From the NCBI GenBank assembly GCA_037013495.1, contig CM072811.1, positions 41,865,452 to 41,929,451 of the forward strand: a DNA stretch of 64,000 bases, given 5' to 3'. The position numbers and the translations under genes are program-made. How positions within the stretch are numbered: the stretch's first letter is position 1; every line of letters begins with the position of its first letter. Below, piece by piece: positions 1-34,789 of the stretch. The notes beneath the pieces were generated by a model. That model ran no database searches and had not been told where the DNA came from. It saw only the letters and a list, made by a program, of their open reading frames with translations. This DNA comes from Hippophae tibetana (Eukaryota; Streptophyta; Magnoliopsida; Rosales; Elaeagnaceae).

Positions 1-739
1 AAGCTTATAAAGTGTTAGGGACTCAAGAAACAAACTTTTTGTGTTCAATTAATATAAATCCTTCAAACAAGCTGGGAAAAGGGAATAGGAGGCTTAAAAT
101 ATATAGTGTTTAGTTAGCATGCTTCACTTGCTATGGAATCAATTTTTCGTTGCTTATATAACAACCAAAGTAAGCATCTCTTCCATGCAGTTTTAATAGA
201 ATATCCATTCTTCATGGAGAAACATGCAAAGGGACTCACAGCATAAAGATAAACTAATGTCCCTAGAAAAGGCTTTTCTACTATTATTTTTAACTATTTT
301 CAAGTGGTTAGTTAAGAACTTAAATTCTTTTTCTGCAGTCTACTCACTAAACTTCACTGGAGTGCCAGAAACGAAGGTGTTTTTGTAATGCAAGTAAAAA
401 GGCACAAGAGCTTTCCAGGTTTTGGCCTCTTGATAAGAATGAATGTCGCTGCTGAATCATTTAAAAGCATATTTGGAGCATGCATGCTGTTACTTCAATA
501 GCTGGTGCCAGCGTAGAGCAGAAACCATGCAAAAATATTTAAAGCTCAAGAGCAATTCCTACTACCTTGCAATAGAAAGCACCTCGAGGGGGTTGCAATA
601 TGTGGTAATAAAATAACTGTCCCAAAACGAATTATACTACATCATCTTTCAATTTGTCAATCCATTATCATCATCCAATCTATGATTGAACCGCATAAGG
701 TAAAGGATCAAGAACATAATTTAATTAATACTGACAAAC
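1..739 (-). other. F2KP intron 18 (partial), no coding seen
   Basis: The sequence after the exon ending at 740 opens with a GT donor. I searched the minus strand for the next conserved F2KP segment, which follows GFPK in plant orthologues, and did not find it. The remaining exons must lie left of the window. No repeat or RNA gene was recognised. Confidence 0.6.
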
Positions 740-23552
<22,813 letters not shown>

Positions 23553-24600
23553 TCTCTGTTCTCTGAAATTTTTATCTTCTATTGTCCACTAAAATATTGA
23601 ATGAATATCACAATTTTGGTTTCGATACATATTCACTGATTTTTGTGATATTTGGTATTTTGGAATGTTTTGGGGATTGGATAGATGGAAATGAGAGTGA
23701 GAGATGGAAATTCGACGAAAATTTTGTGTGGGGAAGGTTGTGGATTGTTGCGATATTATTTTAGTGCTCTATTTGGGTTTGGGAATAATGAGTTTTGATC
23801 AGAACCAAGAGGACTTGCTTGCGAACATAATTGGTCAAGCGAAGCTGGCCCGCGGGGACCATGTTCTAATTTGATGCGCAACACGTGTTTTTCTCTTTGA
23901 CATTTGTTACGAGACGGCGGCGAATTTTACACCGTGCGTGTATTTATTTTCTATTAGTTGTAATAAATTTGATATGTTGTTAAAGAATAATTCTATTTAT
24001 TTTTAGAAGAGCACAATTTTACCGATATATTAAATTTTTATTTATTTATATATATATTAACATTAAATTATATGAGTTTTATAAATATTTATAAATTATA
24101 TAATTTATTTTTATATAGGATGTAATTACAAGTCTTATGGATGTGTTAAGCAGGTTCAAGAAATAGAATAAAGGTAAACAATGAATTGAAATTGTCTGTA
24201 TTTAATTAATTAGAATTTAATTTAATATAAATTATATTTAAATATTTTTAATTTAAATATTTGATGATATAATTAATCTAAATTAATTTGAATAAGAACA
24301 TATCGATTTTTTTAGATCAAATAAAGTTAAATTGATATTAAAATTTATTTATAAATTATATATAAAACACGACTTATATAACATTTAAAATTTAAATTAT
24401 ATATTTATAAAAAAAAATTATTATTTGTAAATACAACTAATGAAATAAAAAATGACGTTATGATTTGGAATCTCAAATGAGAAAAATTAAAGTATTATTT
24501 TATTTACAAGAGACCAATTCCAAGAATATATAAGACATAGTTAAAAGCAAGTAAAATAATAACTAAATTCTTTGGTGTAACACACAAATAATTCACTAAT
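23553..24600. other. F2KP 5' leader/promoter and AT-rich spacer
   Basis: The first 390 bp are of mixed composition and should hold the F2KP leader and promoter. From about 23950 the sequence becomes very AT-rich with no recognisable gene. A 60-codon open frame on the + strand near 23582 has no recognisable domain. Confidence 0.5.
23882..23887. promoter_or_regulatory. G-box CACGTG upstream of F2KP
   Basis: The palindrome CACGTG, in context ACACGTGT, lies about 330 bp upstream of the F2KP start codon, in a short GC-richer stretch (23780-23940) bounded by AT-rich spacer. G-boxes are bound by bZIP and bHLH factors. A regulatory role here is inferred from position only. Confidence 0.4.
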
Positions 24601-26105
24601 AGGATTGAAGAAGAAATAAGTTTTTTTCTAATTGCATAACCCCTGAGTTTCCCATACTAGTGATGTAATAATCAACTTAGAAGGTAATTATGCTAAAACA
24701 CTCAAACAAACAATTGTAAAAGAAAATATGATTATATTATAAAAGATACCAAGATTAATAATATAGACGATATATTTCTTATCTTTGAGAAAAATAAGAA
24801 AAGATAAAAAAAATAATATAAACTCAAATCATTGGCTAATTCTTTATAATTTAACAATAAAATTAGGAAAAAATTAACTTGAAACTATAAAAAATTTCAC
24901 AAACGATTGAGCATTGCTAAAGGAATATATCCAAAGCTTGTTTATCAATTATTTTATTGTGGATTTATTAAAAATATTTATCTAAGTAAAAATTTAATAA
25001 ATTTTTTTTAAAAAAACTTTAAAAAAACTAATAAATTTTTTAGAAAAAGTGAAAGTAAATGACGGCCCAGTTTTTCTAAAAAAAAATTAGTTCCATAATA
25101 GATTGGTATAAAGGAATGCCTATCAATTCTTGTCATTTTATTAAAATAGGAATGATTTCTTCAACAATAACATTAGACTAATTCATAGTTCTTCTATAAT
25201 AAGAGTTTGATGGAGAAGCTCTTAATAAGAAAAGAGTAATAATTTGAGTCAAAAATACCATGAAATTAAAAAAATAGAAACATATTCTAAAATCAAGGTA
25301 AATTACTCTACAATAAAATTTATAAGTATTTCATACAATAACTTTTCAAGAAGATAATAAAAAAATTAACAATTATAAAACATTATTCAACTGTAATGAC
25401 TTTGATGTGACTTAAGAAACCAACATGAATTTTGTTAACGGGCAAAAAAGCAAATTGAGGACCATAAATGTTTTTATTATATAAAGGATATAGATGGATA
25501 CACATCTCAAACATCAAGAGGAAGTACGTCAGAAAATGATTTTTAATAAATAAGTGTTGGTAGAAATTTTTAAAAGAATGAAAGAGATAAGATAAGATAT
25601 AATTCTTATCATTTCATGTGTCTTTATTTTAGAAAATGAAGAAAGGAATAAATATAAGATGTAATTATTATCCTTCCACGTTTCTTTAGATTAGGTATGT
25701 AAAATAATCTCTTATGTTCATAAAAGAGCTGTTATATAAACCCAAACATCTATATTTTTTTATAAAATATTTAAACAAACTCTTATAATGTAAATTAGTA
25801 AGAAACTAAGGTTGTAATACAAATCATTGCTCCCAATCCAAAAAATAAAACTTCTAAAAAAATAACAAAAAATTAGACGTAAAGTAATAAAAGATGAAAG
25901 TTGACCTATATTCATCAAAATAGGATAAGATCATATAACTCTAGATTTTATTTTATTAAAAATAATATTTATTTTTCAAAATTCTTAAATTAAAAAATTA
26001 ATCAGAATCTTATGAAAGAGAAAAAAATCATTAAATGAAAAGTTAACACCGTTAACTATTCAATAATATTAGTGATATTAAATATAAAAATTGGAGGAAT
26101 TAGAG

Positions 26106-26148
<43 letters not shown>

Positions 26149-26215
26149 AAAATATACTATAAATTAGAGACATCAATGACCATTTTTGTAATTTTGTATC
26201 AAATGCATGCATTTT
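24600..26215 (+). mobile_element. endogenous pararetrovirus (Caulimoviridae) fragment, 3' part only
   Basis: A decayed stretch with stop-riddled coding relics (about 24600-25550) followed by a non-coding tail. Two anchors match the larger copy at 48.4-55.5 kb in the same order. The first is a coding motif near 24920-25000 that aligns with one near 54085-54160. The second is a block near 26040-26215 that aligns with 55380-55530: both hold AAGTTAAC, GTTAACTATTCAA, GTGAAAATATACTA and GTATCAAATG. Anchor spacing is 1.1 kb here and 1.3 kb in the larger copy. No reverse transcriptase is present. It is dead, and virus family is inferred from the larger copy. Confidence 0.5.
26107..26145. repeat. (TA)n microsatellite
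   Basis: 39 bp of uninterrupted TA dinucleotide, inserted within the pararetrovirus-like tail, where the other copy has none. Confidence 0.95.
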
Positions 26216-29130
26216 TTATTAGTTTTATATTAAATATATAACATGTAGAAAGTAAAGTTCATTGTTTCTTCTTATCAATATTTATTTTTAAAAAACATTA
26301 TTTGAAAGTTATCATCGTACTCTATTGTATTAGTATTATAAATGGTACTCTAAATAAAAAAATAATTATTTATTCTATTATTTTAATGAAAAAACTACTT
26401 ATTATAACATTACAAATTAATTGATAGTCTTACTAATTAAAATAAATATGATATTTATTTATAAACATATATTAAATAAAAAATTACTTTAAAATATAAA
26501 TAATTAATTATTGTGAAATTTTATAAATCTTTATAAAAAATCATAATTTTAATTGAATCCTATTAATATATATATATATATATATTTATTTATATGATTC
26601 TTTTTATTTTGTATGATTTTATATTTGATAATTTGTATATTGAATGTTTTTATCCAATTGTCTACCTTAATTATAATATCTATCATTCATTTTTTTTAAT
26701 TCTACGAAGTGCTATAGGGGTATAGTGGCTTAAATAAGTAAAATACATCAATTGTATAACTTATAACTTTTTAGTGGATCTTATAGTTAAAGTTGATTTC
26801 TTAAATTTTAGGCTAAAGTTTTATTTTGATTATTAATTAAGAAGTTTAATTAAATTTTTTCACTTCTTTATCATATTATCAAATTTTTAAGAATATTTTT
26901 AAAATAATAATTTTATTGAATTTATTAAGATGATGAAAAATGATTAAAAATAATCTTGTAAATTTAATCACATGATTAGTACATGATAAAATTTAGCACA
27001 ATTTTATCTATCAATGATTAAAATAAAACTTTAGTAATAATTTATGAAAACAACTTGAACTAGACACTGTTTCATTATAAAGCTATGAGACTTATATATT
27101 TAACTTGTGTAAGTTACAAGACCCTTAGAACCAAAAATGAAACTTAGTTAAGGATTACATGATGTAATCACGACTTAATATTTTGAAAATAATTAGTTAA
27201 ATAGATGTGTTTTTTTTATTTATGTGTATTATTGTATATGTCAACAATAAAATTTTAATATATAAGAAATTAAGTTATTTTTGTACTTTATTTTTTTTTA
27301 ACATGCAATGACAAATCAAAATGAAATAAAAAATTAGGCTCAAAATAATTTATATACATATATTTAAAAAACATTGTACATGAAACATGATATTGTTACT
27401 TAGTAGAATCGTTTATCCTAATTATTCATTTTATAACAAAATAAAAATGTAATTATTGATGATTAAATTATCGATACTACTAATAGGGGTATATAATATG
27501 TAACATAAAATATTTTATTATCTTTTAGTTTTAAATATAAGTATTTCATTCATAAATATATATATAATGTCATATATTTATTAAGTCTTGATTTATAATA
27601 CAGTAGAGCTAAAGATTAGTTCAAATATATAACCTTGGTTAATTTATTATAATAAATTTTTATTATTTTTGCTTTCCTCACATCGAAAATTTTAATTATA
27701 TTTTTTCAATTTCAATATTATATCGAATTATATTATTTGACATCTTATTTCATTAATATTTTTAATTTATTTGGAGTCTTCTAAACAAATTAATATTTTT
27801 TTCTTGCTCTTATTAGTTTTTTTTATCAATTTTATTTACTTGTCAATTATAGATTATTATCAAATTATATCTTTAATTTAAATACTTAAATTATATATTA
27901 TATTTTAGATTTTAATATGTTTATTTTATTTTGAGTTTTAACATTATAATTAATTAAATATATTTATGTATGAATTTTATTGTATTATCTTTTATTTACT
28001 TAGATAATTTTCACAAAAGGTTAAAATAAAATGTTAGCACGAAAGCTCGAAATTTTGTATTAGAATATGATATAAAAAATTAATCTTCAGTAACTTTATG
28101 AAAAATTTTCCGACCCCTCCCTAACTAGTGCCTTTTTTTTTGTTTTTAATTAAGTATTTTTAAAATTTGATGATTGTTTAGGCATAATCAACCATTCACA
28201 TCTTATTTTTTAAAAAAGTGGATATCTATATTTTAATTATTACTTTTAAAAAATGTAGATATCTTTATTTAAAATTGGATTGTTATTTCTTTTTAGCGTT
28301 TGATTTGGCACACAATTTGATTAGGATATACAATATGTTAATTCTATTTATTGAAAGAAAAATTACAGAATTATATATGAAAAAAAAATCAAACAAAAAT
28401 TATAGAATTGTACACCCAATAATTATATCAAATCACATGTAAATGTTATTTTAAGAATTACAATTTTTTATCCTATAAGTATATATATTTTAAACGATTT
28501 TTCTCATTTTCTATTTAATTTGATCACGACATTATTATAATTTTAATTGAAATGTTTATAGTTTCTTTCGCGATATATGAAAGAATAACATGCTATAATT
28601 GTTTTTAATATCACAGAGATGTTCTTAAAAAATTAAAGTATATCTACTCTTTAGATATTTCTTTTACAAGAACACATAATCATAATCTTTGTAATAGTAT
28701 TTTTCATAAACAATAATAATTTAAAATTTAAAAAACATAATTGTGAAAGCATAATTTTTATATTACAAAAAAAGATTGAAATAATATTAAAAAAGTGTAA
28801 CTCGTCATACCTAATAAATTGATTAAAAATTAGAATCTTTTAAGTTACTAAAGGAAATTGTTATTTATAAGAGTATTTATTTCTTATTTTTTTTTTAATA
28901 TTTATGAAATCTTATTATTATTATTATTATGATATTAAAATCAAATGCCCAATCATAAATTTTATAAGTTAAAAACACTCTTATATATATATATAATAAA
29001 TTTTTATTTTTAATAATTATACATGTGTATGCACGTGTTTTTATCTAATTTTCTTAATTTTTTAATATATTTATAAAATTTAAATATTGATATTATTAAA
29101 TAGTAGTTTTTTTCCAAATCAACGTTTTAA
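26216..29130. other. AT-rich intergenic spacer
   Basis: About 2.9 kb with only short TA runs (about 26567-26584, 28983-28996) and poly-A/T tracts. I see no gene, LTR pair or other structure I can support. Confidence 0.5.
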
Positions 29131-29345
29131 TGGATTGAAAACCCGATAGGTAATTGGGCTTAGAGGCAGTGGCCTCCACCACCTTAACAAAACGGTCCAA
29201 AACCCAAGGATTCGAGAATTTCGAGAACAAAATACTCAACATATAAGTCAGTTAGTCCCAATACGTTTTGTCCATTTCTCGATTGACGACGTCGTTTCGA
29301 CGCGTGATTTTGTGGCTCTTACCTCGGCAATTTATTAGGTTAAGG
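29130..29345. promoter_or_regulatory. isolated GC-richer patch with CGACGTCG palindrome
   Basis: About 215 bp of normal base composition in an AT-rich desert. It holds GACGACGTCGTTTCGACGCG near 29286, GGGCTTAGAGG near 29157 and CCAAAACCCAAGG near 29197. ACGACGTCGT palindromes are often found just upstream of plant genes, so this may be an orphan promoter or leader. No coding exon is attached within several hundred bases on either side. Confidence 0.3.
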
Positions 29346-29747
29346 ATTGGGTTTCACCGTTTCATCGTATAAGGATGATGATATAGAAGATATTATCTCA
29401 ATAATAATTATATATATATATATATATTGATATTAAGATATGATTTTTATATTTTTGGTAAAATTGTTAAGAATATTATTATAATATAGCTTATGTATAT
29501 GATAATTGTATAATTTTTTTTTATAAAATATATTGGATAATATTATTAAAATAAAATATGAAAAATATTAATTTTTTTTTTCGTATCTATAAACAATTTT
29601 TTTAATTCAATTTTTTTATCAATTAAATAAAAGAAAATATATTATATTTTTTTATATTTATTATACATACTAAATAAATAAATAAAAAACAAAAATTATA
29701 TTATATTATATATTATTTTATTTAGTAAACAATAGAGTGAAACTATA

Positions 29748-29755
29748 CCATTCAC
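29748..29755. repeat. hAT target-site duplication, left (CCATTCAC)
   Basis: Identical to 34267-34274. Eight base pairs is the diagnostic hAT duplication length. Confidence 0.95.
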
Positions 29756-30020
29756 TAGGGGTGAGCAAAATATCCGATCAATCCGAAAAATCCGATCAAA
29801 TTCGATAAAATTAAGTGGTTTCTATCCGAAGTCGGATCGGATTCGGATTGGATTTTATCAATCCGCTCGGATTCAGATTCGAATTCGGATTAGAAATATT
29901 CAAATCCGTATAATCCGATCCGATCCGATATATTTAATATATTATTTAAATATATATATATATAATTATTTAAACTAACTTAAAGAGTTGCCGTATATCT
30001 CCAAAACCTAACCTAATATA

Positions 30021-30125
30021 TTTTTCTGCTGCCTCCATCTCTCTCTCGGCCTCTATTTTTCTGCTGCCTCCATCTCTCTCCCTACCTCTATTTTTCTGCT
30101 GCCTTCATCTCTCTCCCTGCCTCAA
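30021..30125. repeat. 35-bp tandem repeat, three copies, inside the hAT element
   Basis: Units start at 30021, 30056 and 30091 with TTTTTCTGCTGCC and continue CT-rich. A CTG-rich tract (30141-30255) follows. On the minus strand this low-complexity DNA reads as a Ser-rich open frame, which is not credible as a gene. Confidence 0.85.
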
Positions 30126-30484
30126 TTGTTAAGTGCTTCTCTGCTTTGCTGCTGCTTCTGCTTCTGCTTTGCTGTTGCTTCTCTGTTTTGCTGCTGCTGT
30201 TGCTGCTTCTACTGCTGCCGCCGTTGCTGCTGCTGCTGATGCCGCTGTTGCTCGCTGTTAGTTGTTCTTCATCATCCTTAACAAGAAGGTTATATTTTTT
30301 GATGACATTATAAGAAAACTTTGAACGGTCATAATTTTGTGTTGTGAAATCTGTTTTGGACAAATTTTTTTATGATTCCATATAACTTTTCGATATCTAG
30401 GCACGCCAAACTGTTAAAGGCAGTTTTTCCAGAGTTTTTCGCCAAAAACGCTATTTTTCGCAAAAAATGCTGTTTTTCGCCAAA

Positions 30485-31175
30485 AAACGCTGTTTTTCAT
30501 GCTTTAATTGAGCTATAACAATTTTTAAACTACTTTTAAAATATTGAGATCTATCGTGACTTGGTGGAACATATTTCATCATTGTAGTACATCATGGTTA
30601 TTTACATAATTATAAAAATCAATATCATAAAAAATTGTTTTATGTTTTTCCCCAAAAACGCTGTTTTTCATGCTTTAATTGAGCTATAACAATTTTTAAA
30701 CTACTTTTAAAATATTGAGATCTATCGTGGCTTGGTGGAACAAATTTCATCATTGTAGTACATCATGGTTATTTACATAATTATAAAAATCAATATCATA
30801 AGACATTGTTTTATGTTTTTCACCAAAAACGCTGTTTTTCATGCTTTAATTGAGCTATAACAATTTTTAAACTACTTTTAAAATATTGAGATCTATCGTG
30901 GCTTGGTGGAACAAATTTCATCATTGTAGTACATCATGGTTATTTACATAATTATAAAAATCAATATCATAAAACATTGTTTTATGTTTTTCGCCAAAAA
31001 CGCTGTTTTTCCCCAAAAACGTTGTTTTTCATGCTTTAATTGAGCTATAACAATTTTTAAACTACTTTTAAAATATTGAGATCTATCGTGGCTTGGTGGA
31101 ACAAATTTCATCATTGTAGTACATCATGGTTATTTACATAATTATAAAAATCAATATCATAAAACATTGTTTTAT
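30485..31175. repeat. 171-bp tandem array, four copies, inside the hAT element
   Basis: The landmark GCTTTAATTGAGC recurs at 30501, 30672, 30843 and 31033. The first two steps are 171 bp and the third 190 bp, the extra 19 bp being one more copy of a CCAAAAACGCTGTTTTT module. That short module is itself repeated from about 30425. Copies are nearly identical, so the array is young. It lies between the left end and the transposase, where the promoter, leader or a leader intron would be. Confidence 0.92.
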
Positions 31176-31361
31176 AAATGGTGCATGTTAATTGAACATT
31201 TCATTCGTATTATTAAAGTTTTAGTTATATTATATATAAATGTTCAATACATATTTTAAATCACATGAAATTAAACATGTCCAACATCACCCCACGTCTA
31301 TGTGCACATTTTTACAATTATTTATTGCAAATGTCTAATATATTTTTCTACAACTATACAG

Positions 31362-33598
31362 ATGGTTTTAGATAAAGATAATGATACACTTTATGTGATT
31401 GAAGAAGTAAATAAAGATGAAAGTGCAACACAACCAACTCAAGAAGAAGATTCTGTAAGTACTCCAATTCTTGACCTATGCATTGCTTCTAAAGAAGAAT
31501 GTAAAAAAGTTTCCTCTAGATCTAGTAGTGAAGCATGGGCTCATTTTACTATAGAAGGGGTAGGGCAACATCGCAAAGCTATATGCAAATATTGTAAGAA
31601 ACAATATAAGTATGTGTCAAGCAAATCTGGCACGTCAAATTTGCTTGCACACATTTCCATTGGATGTGATAAGTTTCCCGGTAGAGTTCTTAAGAAACAA
31701 AAAACTTTAGCTTTCCATAAGGAAGGAAGTCTTGTACCTCATAGTTTTAATGCTGAAAGATGTAGAGAAAAATTGGTAAGGATGATAATAAAGGATGAAT
31801 TGCCATTTATTATCGTAGAAGGTGAAGGATTTAAGGAGTTTATTGAAGAGTTACAACCTTTGTTTAAAATCCCTTCTCGGTGGACTATTGCAAGAGATTG
31901 CTTGAATTTGTACATTACTGAAAGGGTAAAATTAAAAGAGTTGTTGAATAGAACTAGTAAAAGAATATGTCTTACCACTGATACATGGACATCTTGTCAG
32001 AATTTATGTTATATGTGTTTAACTGCTCATTTTGTTGATAATGGTTGGAATTTACAAAAGAGAATCTTGAACTTTTGTCAAGTTCCAAATCATAAAGGTA
32101 ATACATTTGGTAGAGCGATTGAAGCATGTTTGTTAGATTGGGGCATTGATAGGATATTATGTATTACAGTTAATAATGCAAGTTCTAATGATACTGCACT
32201 TACTTATTTGAAAAAATGCATTAATGGTTGGGGTAATGCAATTTTAGAATCAAAACATTTGCACATGCGATGTGGTGCACATATTCTGAATTTAATTGTT
32301 GAGCAGGGTTTGAAAGAGTATAACATATCAATAAATAGGATTCGTGCTGTTGTAAGATACGTGAGAGGATCACCAATTAGACTACAAAAATTTAAGAGTG
32401 CTGCTGAAATGGAAAAACTCTCTACTCAAAAACTCGTTTGTTTAGATGTTACGACAAGGTGGAATTCAACTTATTTGATGTTGGATTCTGCAACTTATTT
32501 TCAAAAAGCATTTGAAAGGTTAGAGATCACTGATTTGGGATACTATCAAGAGTTTTTTCGAGGTGAAATTAAACAAGCTCCGACTATAATGGATTGGGAT
32601 AATGCGAGACATTTTGTCCAATTTTTGAAAGTTTTTTATGAAGCTACATTAATGTTTTCTGGATCTTTATATGTGACTTCTAATTTCTTCTTGGATCGTA
32701 TTTGTTTTATTCATGATCAACTTTATATGTGGAGTAAATGCGAGGATTATATTATGATGAAGATGGCTAGTGATATGAAGGTAAAGTTTGACAAATATTG
32801 GGGAGGAATATCTAAAATGAATATAATGTTATTTGTGTCTGTTTTACTTGATCCTAGGCATAAAGAGTGTTCTTTACATCTAAGTTTGCTAGAATTGTGT
32901 AATGGGGATGAGATTGAGGCTTCAATGAGTTCTAAAAGGGTAAAAAAAAACTTTGGAAGATATGTACGAGGAGTATCATAAAGCATATTTTCCCTCAAAC
33001 ATAGAAGAATCTTCTCAACCTTTAGAAATAGGTACAAAAGGTTTTGGTTTAGAAGCAGATGCATTCCAACTTTATGCTTCTCGTAAGAGAAAGCATTTAA
33101 AAGAAGTTCATACTATGGAAAACAAATCTGAAGTGGAAAAATACTTACTAAAAGCATTGGTTGATATGGATGATGAGAAATTTGATCTTTTAAGTTGGTG
33201 GAATGTTCATTCCTCAAGATTTAAGATTTTGTCTTTGATAGCTCGAGATGTATTGGCCATACCAGTATCTACCGTAGCATCTGAATCTGCATTCTCTACT
33301 GGTGGTCGTACAATTAGTCCATACAAGAGTTCCTTATCTTCTAAAACTGTACAATCTTTGATTTGCACTCAAAATTGGATTCGTTCATCTCCAATCATTA
33401 ATATCCAAGAGTCACTTGATGAAATTGAAGCTCTAGAATCAGGTATATTTCATAAAACTTTCAAATATATATAGATTTATTTGTTATCAAATATATATTA
33501 TTATGTTTATTAGCTCATTATTTATGTATATTTTTAACTTTTTAATTTTTCATTGTGCAGATATTCTTGATGATATTGGTGATTTAAACCTTGAATGA
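31362..33598 (+). CDS. hAT transposase, BED zinc finger plus hAT dimerisation domain, frameshifted
   Basis: A cut-and-paste transposase of the RICESLEEPER/ZBED type. I prefer Met at 31362 over the in-frame Met at 31302, because TACAG before it looks like a splice acceptor and the extra 20 residues look like leader. Seen: BED finger CKYC...LLAH...C (31583-31670), first catalytic Asp in TTDTWTS (near 31977), and the C-terminal hAT domain ending ASESAFSTGGR and beyond (33120-33400). The frame runs to a stop at 32981; the downstream half is in the +1 frame. The switch falls at an A9 run (32942-32950), so one extra A explains it. The second catalytic Asp, normally in a DNASxND motif, reads Asn at 32172-32174. 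A final intron 33443-33560 (GT...GTGCAG) would join a 38-nt last exon ending TGA at 33598. Probably inactive as it stands. Confidence 0.88.
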
Positions 33599-34057
33599 TT
33601 ATCAAAAAGTTGTTGTTATTAATGTTCGTAGAGTGAAGTTAATTTATGTAATTGCTATTTAATTTTTTGGAGTTAAATTATGTAATTAATGTTTAATTTT
33701 TTCTTTTTGATTATTTTTGTTGAATTATTTTTAATCACGTTGTCACTTACTTTTTTATTTTGTATGAAAAATATTTTTATTTTAGATTTTTTTATTATAT
33801 GTAATTTTTCATTTTATATGTTGAAATTAAATCAGATTTGGATTTGTTCGGATTGACATTTATAGTGGTTCCAATCGGATTGATATTTCATAATTTTTTT
33901 ATTTATGTAATTTTTTTAATAGATTTAAATTAAAATTTCGGATTTAATAATTTTCGAATTGGATCGGATTCGGATTGACTTAAAATTAGAAATTCAGATT
34001 TGTTCGGATTGGCATGTACAACGGATTGGTTTCGGATTGAATAATTTTCGGATCGGA

Positions 34058-34183
34058 TTCGGATTGACTTAAAATTGGCGGTTTCAAATTTGTTCGGATT
34101 GACATGTACAGCGGATCGGATTCGGATTGACTTAAAATTGGCGGTTTCAAATTTGTTCGGATTGACATGTACAGCGGATCAGA
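34058..34183. repeat. 63-bp subterminal tandem repeat in the hAT right end, two copies
   Basis: 34058-34120 and 34121-34183, each starting TTCGGATTGACTTAAAATTG. They differ at one base or so. Partial versions lie on both sides (33957-34057, 34184-34250). Each carries several TCGGATT motifs. Confidence 0.9.
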
Positions 34184-34266
34184 TTCGGATTGAATAATTC
34201 ATAATTTGCTTCGGATCAGATCGGATTGACCTAAAATTTGCGGTTTCGAACCGATGCTCACCCCTA

Positions 34267-34274
34267 CCATTCAC
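34267..34274. repeat. hAT target-site duplication, right (CCATTCAC)
   Basis: Exact copy of the left flank. The flanking host sequence continues TAAGTAAAT. Confidence 0.95.
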
Positions 34275-34600
34275 TAAGTAAATAATTATAGTAAAAGTTT
34301 TATTTTTTACTATTTTATATTAATGTTATATTGAAACTTAATATTTTTTTTATTACTTTTAAAAATAAATAATTAATCAAATTGATTTTTATATTATTGA
34401 TATTTATTTATTTAAAATATTTTATTTAATAATTTTATTATATAATTAATTAATATAAATATTTAAAATTGTATATATTAAATAAAAAATTAATTGTTTA
34501 AATATTTTATAAAATTTGTGCACATTTTTGGTTCATTTTTATAATATTTATGAAATTTTTAATTTTTAATATTTTCGTAAATATTATAACTCCGTCTACG
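34275..34600. other. AT-rich spacer right of the hAT element
   Basis: Very AT-rich and continuous in character with the sequence left of 29748, as expected if the hAT element split one spacer. No feature seen. Confidence 0.6.
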
Positions 34601-34789
34601 TCCATACTTCAAAATTTGTTGGAGCAGATCAAACTCCCATAGACACCACTCATTTTCTTTCTTCCCTCAGTGCTAACCGCACTACCTTTCGCTCCTTTTT
34701 TTGGCTCTCCTGTTCGCGCTCCTCATCTCGCTCGTTCTTCAATTGAGGGTCATCTTGATGTTACAGATCTATTATCAAATTTGGAAACA

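Larger units (their letters stand above)
29756..34266 (+). mobile_element. hAT-superfamily DNA transposon, full length with intact ends
   Basis: A 4511-bp element. Its ends are perfect 12-bp inverted repeats, TAGGGGTGAGCA (29756-29767) and TGCTCACCCCTA (34255-34266). Perfect 8-bp target duplications CCATTCAC flank it at 29748-29755 and 34267-34274. Subterminal regions are packed with TCGGAT/ATCCGA motifs, as expected for transposase-binding sites. Inside, in order: three 35-bp CT-rich repeats, a CTG-rich tract, four 171-bp repeats, and a transposase gene on the + strand. Clean ends point to a recent insertion, but the transposase carries damage (see its entry), so movement would have needed a related copy. 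Confidence 0.96.

Noticed and set aside
23582-23764. 60-codon + strand frame just upstream of F2KP
   Set aside because: It lies in the F2KP leader/promoter region and shows no family resemblance.
30088-30363. 91-codon minus-strand open frame rich in Ser, inside the hAT element
   Set aside because: It is the reverse reading of CT-rich 35-bp repeats and a CTG tract; composition is low-complexity and no domain is present.
30485-31175. 171-bp units considered as a centromeric satellite
   Set aside because: Only four copies, fully inside a bounded hAT element; the length match to known satellites is coincidence.
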